This document shows positions 19,211 to 29,385 of a stretch of DNA of 64,000 nucleotides, piece after piece. The DNA is from Thiomicrospira microaerophila. GTDB taxonomy: Bacteria > Pseudomonadota > Gammaproteobacteria > Thiomicrospirales > Thiomicrospiraceae. The DNA lies in NCBI RefSeq assembly GCF_000934765.1, contig NZ_JYNN01000001.1:124001-188000 (forward strand), given 5' to 3'. Each line of letters opens with the position of its first letter. The first letter of the stretch is position 1. The position numbers and the translations under genes are program-made. The notes beneath the pieces are model-generated. The model was not told the DNA's origin. It searched no databases and worked only from the letters and a program-made list of their open reading frames with translations.

Positions 19211-19648
19211 ATGGCAAGTATTCTAGTAATTAATGGCCCTAATCTTAATATGCTTGGGCGACGAGAACCGCATATCTATGGCCGACAAACACTGGCCGAC
19301 ATTGTTGATGAGCTTGAAACAATTGCCGATGACTTTGCGATACGCCTTTGGCACTTTCAGAGCAATGCGGAACACGAAATTATTAAACGCATTCATCAGG
19401 CGATGGATGATGGCACAGAGTTCATCATTATCAATCCGGCAGCTTATACCCATACTAGTGTCGCCATTCGCGATGCAATCGCGGCGGTAAATATCCCCTT
19501 CATTGAAGTTCATTTATCCAACGTACATAAACGCGAAGCTTTTCGCCACCACTCCTACTTTTCCGATTTGGCGGTAGGTGTCATTACTGGACTTGGCTCT
19601 GATGGCTACCGTTTTGCACTCGAAGCGGCAATCAAACATCTGGAATAA
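19211..19648 (+). CDS. aroQ: Type II 3-dehydroquinate dehydratase
   Basis: 145-residue dodecameric enzyme converting 3-dehydroquinate to 3-dehydroshikimate in aromatic amino acid synthesis. [17 protein letters not shown] carries the catalytic Arg and Tyr23, NPAAYTHTS binds substrate and EVHLSN contains the catalytic His101. Length is typical. It leads accB and accC, an order common in gammaproteobacteria. Confidence 0.96.
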   Translation: MASILVINGPNLNMLGRREPHIYGRQTLADIVDELETIADDFAIRLWHFQSNAEHEIIKRIHQAMDDGTEFIIINPAAYTHTSVAIRDAIAAVNIPFIEVHLSNVHKREAFRHHSYFSDLAVGVITGLGSDGYRFALEAAIKHLE

Positions 19649-19710
19649 AAACACCTATTAAAAAACATTAACAAAATACATAACAACCCAAATAATAAAA
19701 GGAAATCAAT

Positions 19711-20172
19711 ATGGATATTCGTTCAATACGCAAATTAATAGAAATCGTCGAAGAATCAAACATAGCTGAAATTGAAATCAAAGAAGGTGAACATACTGTT
19801 CGCATCACGCGCAATAAAGAACCGATTATGATGCAAGCGCCTGCGATGCAACAGGCTTATCAACAACAGCCCGCGCCAGCACCTGCCGCTGCACCGGCAT
19901 CCGCACCCGTTGTCGAAAGCACACCGCCGGCTATCAGCGGCGAGCCTATCACCTCCCCAATGGTCGGCACCTTCTACGCCGCGCCCTCTCCTGATGCACC
20001 GGTATTTGTACAAATAGGTCAAAAAGTCAATGTGGGCGATACGCTTTGCATCATTGAAGCGATGAAAATTATGAACCCCATTGAAGCTGAAGTATCTGGT
20101 ACGATTAAGCAGATTTTGGTATCCAATGCCGACCCAGTTGAATACGGCCAAACCCTATTTATCATCGAATAA
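19711..20172 (+). CDS. accB: Biotin carboxyl carrier protein of acetyl-CoA carboxylase
   Basis: 153 residues. The N-terminal part (1-40) binds AccC, a Pro/Ala-rich flexible linker spans about 42-75, and the C-terminal biotinyl domain (78-153) has the biotin-accepting Lys119 in EAMKIMN. It carries CO2 on biotin for malonyl-CoA formation. Located 62 bases after aroQ and 15 before accC. Confidence 0.97.
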   Translation: MDIRSIRKLIEIVEESNIAEIEIKEGEHTVRITRNKEPIMMQAPAMQQAYQQQPAPAPAAAPASAPVVESTPPAISGEPITSPMVGTFYAAPSPDAPVFVQIGQKVNVGDTLCIIEAMKIMNPIEAEVSGTIKQILVSNADPVEYGQTLFIIE

Positions 20173-20187
20173 TCAACAGGAACGTTT

Positions 20188-21534
20188 ATGGAAAAACTAT
20201 TGATTGCCAATCGCGGTGAAATAGGCTTGCGTATTTTACGCGCATGTAAAGCACTAGGTATCAAAACTGTCGCTGTACACTCTACGGCTGATGCTAACTT
20301 AAAACACGTTTTAATGGCCGATGAAACCGTTTGCATTGGTCCTGCACCGTCTAATCTAAGCTACTTAAATATTCCAGCGATTATTTCGGCGGCTGAACTG
20401 ACAGACGCGCAAGCGATACACCCCGGTTATGGCTTTTTGTCTGAAAATGCCGATTTTGCTGACCGCGTTGAAGAAAGCGGCTTTATTTTTATCGGCCCCA
20501 AAGGTGACACGATTCGCATGATGGGTGACAAGGTATCGGCTATTCGTGCGATGAAGGCCGCGGGTGTTCCGACTGTCCCGGGTTCTGGTGGCCCCCTAGG
20601 CGACAATGCTGAAGAGAACCTCAAAGTGGCCCGCGAAATTGGCTACCCTGTCATTATCAAAGCCTCCGGTGGCGGTGGCGGACGCGGCATGCGCGTTGTT
20701 CACACTGAAGGTAGCTTATTAAAATCGATTCAACTCACCAAGCAAGAAGCCGGTGCTGCCTTTAACAATCCTGAAGTCTATATGGAAAAGTTTCTTGAAA
20801 ACCCACGTCATATTGAAGTACAGATTTTAGCCGATGGCCAAGGAAACGCCATTCACCTTGGCGAGCGCGACTGCTCCATGCAACGCCGTCATCAAAAAGT
20901 GGTAGAAGAAGCGCCTGCACCAGGCATCACCCAACAACAGCGCGACCACATTGGTGGCATTTGCGCCAAAGCCTGTATTGATATTAACTATCGCGGCGCA
21001 GGTACCTTTGAGTTTTTGTATGAAAATGGGGAGTTTTATTTCATTGAAATGAACACCCGCTTACAAGTTGAACACACCGTCACCGAACAGGTTACAGGTA
21101 TCGATCTTGTAAAAGCACAAATTGAAATTGCGATGGGTAGACCGCTAAGCATCAAGCAAGAAGATGTTAAAATTAGCGGTCATGCAATTGAATGTCGCAT
21201 TAATGCTGAAAATCCTGCCAAAAACTTCATGCCTTCACCCGGCAAAATAACGCGCTTGCATTTCCCAGGCGGCCCTGGCGTTCGCTTGGACACGCATATC
21301 TACAATGAATACACGGTGCCACCGCACTATGACTCGATGATAGGTAAGTTAATTTGTTATGGTACAGATCGTGAAATAGCGATTTCTCGCATGCATATTG
21401 CGCTTCAGGAGTTTGCAATCCGAGGCATTGATACCAATATTGATTTAAATATTGAAATCATGTGTGATCAGGGCTTTTGTGAAGGTGGACAAAACATTCA
21501 CTACCTTGAACATCGTTTAGAGCACTTAATTTAA
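20188..21534 (+). CDS. accC: Biotin carboxylase subunit of acetyl-CoA carboxylase
   Basis: 448-residue ATP-grasp enzyme that carboxylates biotin on AccB. The N-terminal [18 protein letters not shown], glycine-rich loop [11 protein letters not shown] and catalytic [16 protein letters not shown] are all present. Length equals the family norm (about 449). The last base of its stop region is shared with the prmA ATG (TAATG), so translation is coupled. Confidence 0.98.
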   Translation: MEKLLIANRGEIGLRILRACKALGIKTVAVHSTADANLKHVLMADETVCIGPAPSNLSYLNIPAIISAAELTDAQAIHPGYGFLSENADFADRVEESGFIFIGPKGDTIRMMGDKVSAIRAMKAAGVPTVPGSGGPLGDNAEENLKVAREIGYPVIIKASGGGGGRGMRVVHTEGSLLKSIQLTKQEAGAAFNNPEVYMEKFLENPRHIEVQILADGQGNAIHLGERDCSMQRRHQKVVEEAPAPGITQQQRDHIGGICAKACIDINYRGAGTFEFLYENGEFYFIEMNTRLQVEHTVTEQVTGIDLVKAQIEIAMGRPLSIKQEDVKISGHAIECRINAENPAKNFMPSPGKITRLHFPGGPGVRLDTHIYNEYTVPPHYDSMIGKLICYGTDREIAISRMHIALQEFAIRGIDTNIDLNIEIMCDQGFCEGGQNIHYLEHRLEHLI

Positions 21535-22409
21535 TGGCCTGGATTCAACTTAGCATCATTGTCGAAGAAGCCCTAGCCGAGCCGCTATCTGATGCCTTAA
21601 TGGACATTGGCGCGGTTTCAGTAACCTTTACTGAAACCGGGGATCAGGAAATTTTTGAACCTGAAATTGGCACCACCCCCATCTGGGATCAAACGCGGGT
21701 ATTAGGTTTGTTTGATGCCGAGGTGGATAATGCCACGATTTTGCTGGCATTAACCCAGCTCATGCCTCAAATTCAACCCAGCGCTTATAAGTTTGAGCTG
21801 ATAGAAGACAAGGATTGGATTCGCGAATGGATGGATCAATTTAAGCCGATGCCATTTGGCGATAATTTATGGATAGTTCCTAGCTGGCTTGAAGCTCCCA
21901 ACCCGGATGCCGTTAATTTGTTGCTCGACCCTGGTTTGGCTTTTGGTACGGGTACCCACCCTACCACCGCTATGTGTTTGACCTGGCTTGACCAACACCC
22001 CCCCCTAAATAAAAGCGTGATAGATTATGGCTGTGGCAGTGGTATTCTGGCCATCGCCGCCGCCAAACTTGGCGCCAAACAGGTAAAAGGAACCGACATT
22101 GATCCGCAAGCGATTACCGCCAGCCAAGACAATGCACAGCGCAATAGCGTCCCCATTGCATTTGCATTAGTAAAGGATTTTAACGCTGAACCCGTTGATT
22201 TATTAATCGCTAATATTCTAGCTGGCCCGTTAAAAGAATTAGCCGCTGAGTTTCAACGTCTGGTTAAACCAGGCGGTCAGTTAGTGCTTTCTGGTCTTCT
22301 AGCGAGTCAGGCCGATGATCTAATTGCGCATTACCATGACGTTGGTTTCAACCTTAATCAATTGGATACCCGCGATGATTGGGGTTGTTTGTCTGGCTTT
22401 AAATTTTAA
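21534..22409 (+). CDS. prmA: Ribosomal protein L11 methyltransferase
   Basis: 291 residues. The N-terminal substrate-recognition domain is followed by a SAM-binding domain with LDPGLAFGTGTHPTT and VIDYGCGSGILAIAAAKLGA (residues about 145-190) and the IANILAGPL motif. It trimethylates ribosomal protein L11. It shares a base with the accC stop and precedes dusB, as in many gammaproteobacteria. Confidence 0.96.
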   Translation: MAWIQLSIIVEEALAEPLSDALMDIGAVSVTFTETGDQEIFEPEIGTTPIWDQTRVLGLFDAEVDNATILLALTQLMPQIQPSAYKFELIEDKDWIREWMDQFKPMPFGDNLWIVPSWLEAPNPDAVNLLLDPGLAFGTGTHPTTAMCLTWLDQHPPLNKSVIDYGCGSGILAIAAAKLGAKQVKGTDIDPQAITASQDNAQRNSVPIAFALVKDFNAEPVDLLIANILAGPLKELAAEFQRLVKPGGQLVLSGLLASQADDLIAHYHDVGFNLNQLDTRDDWGCLSGFKF

Positions 22410-22421
22410 CCAGGCCGGGTT

Positions 22422-23396
22422 GTGAAACAGCTTAAAATTGGGCGCTATACACTTGATAATAATCTTGTGTTGGCGCCGATGGCCGGCATTACTGATTCGG
22501 TTTTTCGGCGCCTGTGTGCTAAGCTTGGGGCGGGGTACACTGTTGGCGAAATGCTGAGTGCACAAACCCAGCTTTGGGATAGTCAAAAATCACAAACGCG
22601 GTTTGTCAACCAAGCCGACCCTGAGCCTAGATCGGTTCAATTATTGGGCGTTGAGCCTGAACAACTTGTAAAGGCCGCTGTTTTGCAAGTTGAACAGGGC
22701 GCACAAATTATTGATTTAAACCTGGGGTGCCCCGCTAAAAAAGTGTGCAATATAGCCGCTGGCTCAGCACTTTTGGCCTATCCAGATCGTGTGACTAAAA
22801 TTTTTGATGCACTGGTAACATCACTTGACGTGCCTGTTACAGTCAAAATTCGAACTGGCACTGATGCTGAGCATATTAATGCCATTGAGATTGCCAAGAT
22901 CGCTGAACAATCGGGCATCAGTGCGATTAGCATTCATGGCCGAACCCGTGCTGATAAGTTTAATGGATTGGCCGAATATGACACAATCAAACACGTAAAA
23001 CAAGCGGTGACGATTCCGGTGATTGCAAATGGTGACATTTCAACGCCCGAACAGGCTCAATTTGTATTAAAATACACTCAAGCAGATGGCATTATGATTG
23101 GGCGTGCCGCATTGGGTAATCCTTGGATTTTTCAACAAGTGAGATATTACCTTGAAACAGGTACACATCTTGAAAAACCTTGTTTTAATCATATCAAAGC
23201 CATCTTGCTTGAACACCTTGATGGTTTGTACGCACTCTATGGAGAACTTCAAGGATTACGCATTGCTCGCAAGCATACTGGTTGGTATTGCCAGCATTTA
23301 AATGAAGGTGAAAAACTTCGCCGTGCATTTAATCAGCTTGACAACCCAGCCGCGCAACAGGCGTTAATTGAACATTTTTTTGCAAACTTGGTTTAA
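22422..23396 (+). CDS. dusB: tRNA-dihydrouridine synthase B
   Basis: 324-residue FMN enzyme reducing uridine to dihydrouridine in tRNA. Recognised by LAPMAGITDSVFRRLC, the catalytic-Cys segment LNLGCPAKKVCN, and VTVKIRTG / SIHGRTR / IANGDI. Start is GTG at 22422, giving the normal N-terminus KIGRYTLDNNLVLAPM. It is followed six bases later by fis, the conserved dusB-fis operon. Confidence 0.96.
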   Translation: MKQLKIGRYTLDNNLVLAPMAGITDSVFRRLCAKLGAGYTVGEMLSAQTQLWDSQKSQTRFVNQADPEPRSVQLLGVEPEQLVKAAVLQVEQGAQIIDLNLGCPAKKVCNIAAGSALLAYPDRVTKIFDALVTSLDVPVTVKIRTGTDAEHINAIEIAKIAEQSGISAISIHGRTRADKFNGLAEYDTIKHVKQAVTIPVIANGDISTPEQAQFVLKYTQADGIMIGRAALGNPWIFQQVRYYLETGTHLEKPCFNHIKAILLEHLDGLYALYGELQGLRIARKHTGWYCQHLNEGEKLRRAFNQLDNPAAQQALIEHFFANLV

Positions 23397-23402
23397 AAAC
23401 AC

Positions 23403-23660
23403 ATGACTTCAAAACCCACACCCCAGTCTTTAAGCGATCATTTAATTCAAACACTGGATCACTACTTCATGACGCTAGAAGAACAAGATGCCTGCAATCT
23501 ACATGAAATGGTCATACAACAAGTTGAAAAACCGCTAATCGAGTATGTGCTTGGCAAAACCGAAGGTAACCAAACTAAAACCGCCAATATGCTCGGCATC
23601 AATCGCAATACACTGCGCAAAAAAATAGTGCAATATGCCATCGGCATTGAACAAAACTAA
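23403..23660 (+). CDS. fis: DNA-binding protein Fis
   Basis: 85-residue nucleoid-associated dimeric regulator. The C-terminal helix-turn-helix GNQTKTANMLGINRNTLRKKI is well conserved; the N-terminal beta-hairpin region is shorter than in E. coli (98 residues) as in many non-enteric species. It shares the dusB transcript and precedes purH by 43 bases. Confidence 0.95.
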   Translation: MTSKPTPQSLSDHLIQTLDHYFMTLEEQDACNLHEMVIQQVEKPLIEYVLGKTEGNQTKTANMLGINRNTLRKKIVQYAIGIEQN

Positions 23661-23703
23661 TCTCGCTTTTACCCTTTATTTAAACTAAGACTTGGAGAGT
23701 TAT

Positions 23704-25266
23704 ATGAAACCCGTGCGTCGTGCCTTAATAAGTGTTTCGGATAAAACCGGCATTATCGAATTTGCACAAGCCTTGAGCCAGATGAACGTTGAAATCCTAT
23801 CAACGGGTGGCACCTATAAAGCCTTACAACAAGCAGGCCTGGTTGTAACGGAGGTGTCTGAGTACACTGGCTTTCCGGAAATGATGGATGGGCGTGTCAA
23901 AACACTCCACCCTAAAGTCCACGGTGGACTATTAGGTCGTCGCGGTATTGATGATGCGATTATGAACGAGCACGGCATTAAACCGATTGATATGGTGGTC
24001 GTCAACCTCTACCCTTTTGAAGCCACCGTAGCAAAAGCCGACTGTTCACTCGAAGATGCGATTGAAAACATCGATATCGGTGGGCCAACCATGTTGCGTT
24101 CTGCCGCTAAAAACCATAAAGATGTCGCGGTGGTTACCGACCCCCTAGACTACGCGCGTATTTTAGAAGAAATGCAAGCCAACAATGGCCAACTGGCGCA
24201 CGCTACCCGTTTTGACTTAGCGATTAAAACCTTTGAGCAAACAGCGCGTTATGATGGCGCCATTGCCAACTACTTCGGCACGATGTTTTCTGATGACCAG
24301 GCCGATGCCTTCCCACGCACCTTCAACACCCAGTTTGTAAAAAAACAAACCATGCGTTATGGTGAAAACCCGCATCAAAACGCCGCCTTTTATGTTGAAC
24401 GCAATGCGAATGAAGCCTCGGTATCTACCGCTACGCAGCTTCAGGGCAAAGAGCTCTCGTTTAACAATATCGCCGATACCGATGCGGCCTTAGAGTTGGT
24501 TAAAACCTTTGAAGACATCGCCTGTGTCATCGTTAAACATGCCAATCCGTGCGGCGTAGCAATAGGCTCTAGTTTGTTTGAAGCCTATGATCGTGCTTAC
24601 AAAACCGACCCGACTTCGGCATTTGGTGGCATTATCGCGTTCAACCGTGAGCTTGATGCACCCACCGCACAAGCGATTGTTGATCGCCAGTTTGTTGAAG
24701 TCATTATTGCACCTAGCATCAGCAGTGAAGCCGCTGCGATTGTTGAAGCCAAAAAGAATGTTCGCCTACTTGCTTGCGGTGCGCTTAGTGCGCAGCAAGC
24801 CGCCTATGATTACAAACGTGTAACAGGCGGATTATTGGTTCAAGACCGTGATTTAGGTATGATTGCTGAAGCCGACCTTAAAGTGGTTACTGAACGCGCG
24901 CCGACACCTGAACAAATGCAAGATTTGTTATTTGCTTGGAAAGTCGCCAAGTACGTTAAATCCAATGCGATTGTTTATGTCAAAGATGGCATGACGATTG
25001 GTGTGGGTGCGGGTCAAATGAGCCGTGTCTATAGCGCCAAAATTGCGGGCATTAAGGCGGCTGATGAAGGCTTAGAAGTACCCGGTTCCGTCATGGCCTC
25101 GGATGCCTTCTTCCCCTTCCGCGATGGGATTGACGCGGCGGCGGCGGCAGGCATTACTGCTGTGATTCACCCGGGTGGCTCAATGCGTGACGAAGAAGTC
25201 ATCGCCGCCGCCAACGAACACGGCATAGCGATGGTGTTTACCGGTATGCGCCACTTCAAACATTAA
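23704..25266 (+). CDS. purH: Bifunctional AICAR formyltransferase/IMP cyclohydrolase
   Basis: 520 residues performing the last two steps of IMP synthesis. The N-terminal cyclohydrolase domain (1-195) has [16 protein letters not shown] and [14 protein letters not shown]; the C-terminal transformylase has KHANPCG and [12 protein letters not shown]. The ATG at 23704 is chosen because GGAGAG lies just upstream (23694-23699), inside a possible four-codon TTG extension. It is followed by a folded spacer and purD. Confidence 0.97.
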   Translation: MKPVRRALISVSDKTGIIEFAQALSQMNVEILSTGGTYKALQQAGLVVTEVSEYTGFPEMMDGRVKTLHPKVHGGLLGRRGIDDAIMNEHGIKPIDMVVVNLYPFEATVAKADCSLEDAIENIDIGGPTMLRSAAKNHKDVAVVTDPLDYARILEEMQANNGQLAHATRFDLAIKTFEQTARYDGAIANYFGTMFSDDQADAFPRTFNTQFVKKQTMRYGENPHQNAAFYVERNANEASVSTATQLQGKELSFNNIADTDAALELVKTFEDIACVIVKHANPCGVAIGSSLFEAYDRAYKTDPTSAFGGIIAFNRELDAPTAQAIVDRQFVEVIIAPSISSEAAAIVEAKKNVRLLACGALSAQQAAYDYKRVTGGLLVQDRDLGMIAEADLKVVTERAPTPEQMQDLLFAWKVAKYVKSNAIVYVKDGMTIGVGAGQMSRVYSAKIAGIKAADEGLEVPGSVMASDAFFPFRDGIDAAAAAGITAVIHPGGSMRDEEVIAAANEHGIAMVFTGMRHFKH

Positions 25267-25281
25267 AGTCGTAATGGCTTA

Positions 25282-25377
25282 TTTGCCCAAGCTCGTTGTT
25301 GGACAAACGCTTCCGATGCTCACCTACATTTAGTAGGCTGCGCTTCGGGTCGTTTCTCCGCCTAGATCTTGGGCAAA
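25282..25377 (+). ncRNA. Structured purH-purD spacer, possible leader RNA of purD
   Basis: 96 bases that fold into one long nested structure: outer stem TTTGCCCAAG (25282-25291) with CTTGGGCAAA (25368-25377), a perfect 10 bp; then AAACG/CGTTT (25305-25309, 25351-25355), CCGA/TCGG (25313-25316, 25345-25348) and the apical CCTAC-ATTTA-GTAGG (25323-25337). Pairing was traced by eye. It lies 80 bases before the purD ATG. It could be an attenuator, a processing site or a repeat; no riboswitch class was recognised. Confidence 0.5.
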
Positions 25378-25457
25378 ACGCGCATTACTCAAAGCAACAT
25401 TTGATTTACTTTACTGCGCTAGTTATGCAGCAGAGTGAATCATTAAAAGGACGATTT

Positions 25458-26750
25458 ATGAAAGTATTAATTATTGGTAGCGGTGGGCGTGAGCATGCAT
25501 TGGCTTGGAAAACAGCGCAATCACCTAACATCACCCAAGTTTATGTCGCACCTGGCAATGCGGGCACCGCGATTGAGCCCAATCTTGCCAATGTCAATAT
25601 TCAAGTTACCGACCTACCAGGCCTGGTTAAGTTTGCACAAGAAAACCAAATTGGTTTAACCATTGTTGGCCCTGAAGTCCCCTTAGTATTAGGCGTGGTG
25701 GATGCGTTTCAAGCCGCTGGATTAAAATGCTTTGGCCCAAGCAAAGGCGCGGCGCAACTGGAAGGCTCTAAAGCCTTTAGCAAGGACTTCCTCGCCAAAC
25801 ACAATATCCCTACGGCTGAATATAAAGTCTTTACAGAGATCGATCCAGCAATCGACTATATCGCTGAAAAAGGCACGCCGATTGTGATTAAAGCCGATGG
25901 CTTAGCCGCAGGCAAAGGGGTGATTCTTGCGCAGTCCCAACAAGAAGCACAAGACGCTGTGCGAGATATGCTAGCCGGTAATAAGTTTGGTGATGCCGGC
26001 TCGCGGGTAGTGATTGAAGAATTTTTATACGGTGAAGAGGCCAGCTTCATTGTGATGGCCGATGGCGAACATGTTCTGCCGATGGCTACTTCACAAGACC
26101 ACAAAGCGCGGGATAATGGCGATAAAGGCCCGAATACCGGTGGCATGGGCGCTTATACTCCAGCACCGGTTGTTACACGCGATATTCATAACCGCATCAT
26201 GGATGAAGTGATTTATCCAACGATACAAGGCATGGCGGCGGATGGCCTACCCTATACCGGTTTCTTATACGCCGGTGTGATGATTGCACCAGACGGAACC
26301 CCTAAAGTGTTAGAGTTTAATTGCCGTTTTGGCGACCCTGAAACCCAGCCGATTATGATGCGTTTAAAATCAGATTTGGCGGATTTGTGTCTAGCGGCAT
26401 TAGACAAAAAACTGGATACCCTTCGTGCTGAATGGGATCCACGCCCTGCTTTGGGTGTGGTGCTTGCTGCCGGTGGTTACCCTGACGATTATCGTAAAGG
26501 CGATGTGATCAGTGGTTTAGATGATGTCAACGCGGCCGATGTCAAAGTGTTTCATGCGGGTACGGCATTAAACGAAAACAACCAAGTGATTACGGCTGGC
26601 GGACGCGTATTATGCGTAACCGCACTCGGTCAAAGCGTGAGTGGCGCGCAACAACGTGCTTACCAAGCGGTTGGAAAAATTGACTGGGAAGGCTGTTTTT
26701 CACGTTCTGATATCGGCTACCGTGCCGTTGCGCGTGAACAGCAAAAATAA
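25458..26750 (+). CDS. purD: Phosphoribosylamine-glycine ligase (GAR synthetase)
   Basis: 430-residue ATP-grasp enzyme making GAR from phosphoribosylamine and glycine. The N-terminus MKVLIIGSGGREHALAWK and the motifs VIKADGLAAGKGV and EFNCRFGDPETQ are family-defining. The ATG at 25458 follows an AAAAGGA site and gives normal length; the reading frame stays open 54 codons upstream through the folded spacer but that part has no PurD similarity. It contains CCAGGCCTGG at 25617, coding LPGLV. Confidence 0.97.
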   Translation: MKVLIIGSGGREHALAWKTAQSPNITQVYVAPGNAGTAIEPNLANVNIQVTDLPGLVKFAQENQIGLTIVGPEVPLVLGVVDAFQAAGLKCFGPSKGAAQLEGSKAFSKDFLAKHNIPTAEYKVFTEIDPAIDYIAEKGTPIVIKADGLAAGKGVILAQSQQEAQDAVRDMLAGNKFGDAGSRVVIEEFLYGEEASFIVMADGEHVLPMATSQDHKARDNGDKGPNTGGMGAYTPAPVVTRDIHNRIMDEVIYPTIQGMAADGLPYTGFLYAGVMIAPDGTPKVLEFNCRFGDPETQPIMMRLKSDLADLCLAALDKKLDTLRAEWDPRPALGVVLAAGGYPDDYRKGDVISGLDDVNAADVKVFHAGTALNENNQVITAGGRVLCVTALGQSVSGAQQRAYQAVGKIDWEGCFSRSDIGYRAVAREQQK

Positions 26751-26779
26751 TCCTACCGACCACCCTTATGAATGCGACC

Positions 26780-26809
26780 AGGTTAGAAAGCTTATAAGCC
26801 TTCTAACCT
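26780..26809. other. 30-base palindrome downstream of purD
   Basis: AGGTTAGAA-A-GCTTATAAGC-C-TTCTAACCT: near-perfect dyad with one mismatched pair. No T-run follows, so it is not a classic terminator; it lies 20 bases before the next gene and could be an operator or an RNA hairpin near its start. Confidence 0.5.
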
Positions 26810-26829
26810 AATCAAAAAGGATTAAAACT

Positions 26830-27105
26830 ATGGAATTCGATAGCGTACACAATTTTTATGAACGCCATGTTGTTAATGAAATCACTGACAACTACATCAA
26901 CACCGGACTAACACCAGATCAACTTGCCGATATGGCTTGTATTGCCCTCAATCAAATTCCGCCGCGCTATATCCGACATGATATTGACATGAGTTTTTAT
27001 ATGTCACCTATCGAATATGACGAAATAGAATTGAAAGTAAAAGCGTCTGTAAAAAAAGCGTACGACAAAATCAAAAGCAATACACAAAACGCCACAGGCT
27101 CTTAA
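26830..27105 (+). CDS. ComFB-family protein, possible cyclic-di-nucleotide receptor
   Basis: 91 residues resembling the late competence protein ComFB. NFYERHVVNEI at the start and ACIALNQIPPRYIRHDIDMSFYMS (36-60) match the conserved core; the cysteine cluster of Bacillus ComFB is missing. Members of this family in cyanobacteria and others bind cyclic di-nucleotides such as c-di-GMP. An AAAAGG ribosome site precedes the ATG. The window contains one intact diguanylate cyclase, but no direct link can be shown. Confidence 0.75.
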   Translation: MEFDSVHNFYERHVVNEITDNYINTGLTPDQLADMACIALNQIPPRYIRHDIDMSFYMSPIEYDEIELKVKASVKKAYDKIKSNTQNATGS

Positions 27106-27176
27106 CGGCTTTGTCCAAAGGCAACCGGACGCATCACGCGCCAGTTACCGTCACGCGCCCTGTTTTAGCGGCATGC

Positions 27177-27893
27177 CTAACTTGCGCCAAGCCAGGCGGC
27201 TTGGTCAAGGAGGGTGTGGTTTTTTTGCCGCCCTTGTGGCAGGCTGATGGGTAGGGGTTCGGCGTTTAGCCATTGTTGAATCGCGAGGTGTTTGCCTTTG
27301 CCAGTGATTAACTTGATGAGTTGGCGGCTGTTGCTGAGGGCGGCATAGGACAGGCTTATGCGCTCAGACGGCGGTTTGGGGGAGTTGTTCACGCTAATCA
27401 CTGACTCGGTGGCATGTTGATTTTCATGCGCTGGAAACAAGCTAGCGGTATGACCGTCTTCACCCATTCCTAGCATCACACAATCAAACCGTACAACCGC
27501 GTCTATCACTTGCTGATAGGCTTGGCGGGATTTTTCTAGCCCTAGTTCGGTTGGCATTAAAAAGACATTTTCGGCTGGAATATTGATTTTCGACAACCAG
27601 GCCTGGTTGAGTGCCGTGGCATTTCTTTCAGGATCATTAAGCGGCAAAACACGTTCATCACCCATATAAACATACCAGTTTGACCAATCTTGATCAGTGC
27701 GCTCTGCCAGCAGTTGATAACAACGATTCGGTGTCGTGCCGCCTGCGGTGACCAGGTGAAACGCACCGCGTTCGCTGATCGCCTGCTCCGCTTGTTGTAC
27801 AATCAGCGCAACCGCCTGTTGTGCTAAGATTTCGGCATTATCGAAAACCTGCCAGCCAGCAGGCAGGTTTAAGGCGTTATTTGCGATAATCAC
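27177..27893 (-). CDS. pgl: 6-phosphogluconolactonase
   Basis: 238-residue enzyme of the SugE/DevB type hydrolysing 6-phosphogluconolactone. [24 protein letters not shown] and [15 protein letters not shown] are the diagnostic motifs. Its start overlaps the zwf stop by four bases. It is last in the gnd-zwf-pgl operon and carries AACCAGGCCTGGTT at 27597. Confidence 0.95.
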   Translation of the reverse strand: MIIANNALNLPAGWQVFDNAEILAQQAVALIVQQAEQAISERGAFHLVTAGGTTPNRCYQLLAERTDQDWSNWYVYMGDERVLPLNDPERNATALNQAWLSKINIPAENVFLMPTELGLEKSRQAYQQVIDAVVRFDCVMLGMGEDGHTASLFPAHENQHATESVISVNNSPKPPSERISLSYAALSNSRQLIKLITGKGKHLAIQQWLNAEPLPISLPQGRQKNHTLLDQAAWLGAS

Positions 27894-29383
27894 GATTTTT
27901 GTTCCTCACATTCAGGCTCCAACGAGGTACGCCAGCTTTGGCCAGGTTGATCAAACAACTTCACCGAGTCTTTTGGCCCCCAGCTGCCAGATGGATAGGT
28001 ATCAATATAACCACGGTCTGAAGACCAGGCCTGCAATACCGGTTCCACCACTTTCCATGCGGCTTTAACTTCATCGTAACGCAAGAATAATGAGCGATCT
28101 CCGCGAATCACATCTAACAACAAGTCTTCATAGGCGTCATTGGCCAACTCACCTTTTTGACGCATCGAGGCATCCAAACTAATTTGGCGAGTGTTGATTT
28201 CTAACCCAGGTTGTTTGGCGGTCATTTCAATGCGAATCGCTTCATTCGGTTGAATACCAAACACCAACCAGTTGGGTTCCATTTTTTTCACCTGCGATTC
28301 ACGGAAAAACTGCTTAGGTGGCTGTTTAAAGCAAATGGAAATCAATGTTTGGTTTTTAGGCATGTTTTTACCGGTTTGCACATAAAACGGCACCCCCGCC
28401 CAACGCCAGTTTTCGATATAGAGTTTTAACGCGGCATAGGTTTCTGTCACGCTATCGGGTGAAACACCGGGTTCTTCTAAATAAGCCACGGCAGGTTGTT
28501 TATTTACCGTGCCAGCGGCATATTGCGCACGGTAGGCTTGGGCGTTGACCGCGTTTTTGTTAATCGGACGAATCGACTTTAGCAGTTTTACTTTTTCATC
28601 ACGCAGCGCTTCGGCATCCATCGACGCAGGCGGTTCCATCGCAATCAAAGCCAGGAGTTGCAGCAGATGGCTTTGAATCATATCGCGCAATGCGCCACTG
28701 GTGTCGTAATAGCCCGCACGGGTACCAATCGGCTTGGCTTCAGCATGGGTGATTTGTACATGATCAATGTAGTTGCGGTTCCACAAGGGTTCCATCAATA
28801 GATTCGCAAAACGGAAAACCATCAAATTCTGTACCATGCCCTTTCCAAGATAATGGTCAATACGGTACATCTGCGTTTCATCAAGGAATTTATTGAGCTG
28901 CATTTGCAAACTTTTGGCGCTTTCTATGTCATAGCCAAACGGCTTTTCAAGCACCACTCGCTTCCAGCCTTTTTGCTGGTCTAGCAGTTTGACCTTGGCA
29001 AGGTTTTCCACCACGGTGCTAAAATCTTTTGGGCTGATCGACAAATAAAATGCCATGTTTTGTGAATAGCCCTGCTGTTGAAAATAATCTGCCATCTGCG
29101 CAAAGCTAGCGGCATCATCGTTATCCACTTTGACATAATCAAACCGAGCACAAAACCGCTCAAAAACTTCAGTTTTTAAGCCGCCACGCGCCAAAGGTGT
29201 GACCGATTCACGCGCGACTTCAATCCAATCATCACGCGTCCAATCACGACGCCCAACCGCCACAATCCGCAAACAATCGGCTAAACGCCCCATTTCTTCC
29301 AGATGGTAAAACGCAGGCATTAACTTGGTCAGCGACAGATTCCCTGTCGCGCCAAAAATCACATAGGTACAGGATTCAGACAT
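27890..29383 (-). CDS. zwf: Glucose-6-phosphate 1-dehydrogenase
   Basis: 497 residues. The nucleotide-binding [15 protein letters not shown] near the N-terminus, EKPFGYD and the catalytic [14 protein letters not shown] (about 175-190) are present. It produces NADPH and 6-phosphogluconolactone. It lies two bases after gnd and overlaps pgl, giving the complete oxidative pentose phosphate branch in one operon. In an autotroph its likely use is glycogen breakdown or NADPH supply; that is inference. Confidence 0.97.
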   Translation of the reverse strand: MSESCTYVIFGATGNLSLTKLMPAFYHLEEMGRLADCLRIVAVGRRDWTRDDWIEVARESVTPLARGGLKTEVFERFCARFDYVKVDNDDAASFAQMADYFQQQGYSQNMAFYLSISPKDFSTVVENLAKVKLLDQQKGWKRVVLEKPFGYDIESAKSLQMQLNKFLDETQMYRIDHYLGKGMVQNLMVFRFANLLMEPLWNRNYIDHVQITHAEAKPIGTRAGYYDTSGALRDMIQSHLLQLLALIAMEPPASMDAEALRDEKVKLLKSIRPINKNAVNAQAYRAQYAAGTVNKQPAVAYLEEPGVSPDSVTETYAALKLYIENWRWAGVPFYVQTGKNMPKNQTLISICFKQPPKQFFRESQVKKMEPNWLVFGIQPNEAIRIEMTAKQPGLEINTRQISLDASMRQKGELANDAYEDLLLDVIRGDRSLFLRYDEVKAAWKVVEPVLQAWSSDRGYIDTYPSGSWGPKDSVKLFDQPGQSWRTSLEPECEEQKS

Positions 29384-29385
29384 GA

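Noticed and set aside
25296..25457. Possible 54-residue N-terminal extension of PurD
   Set aside because: It is the translated folded spacer, has no PurD similarity, and the ATG at 25458 has a clear ribosome site.
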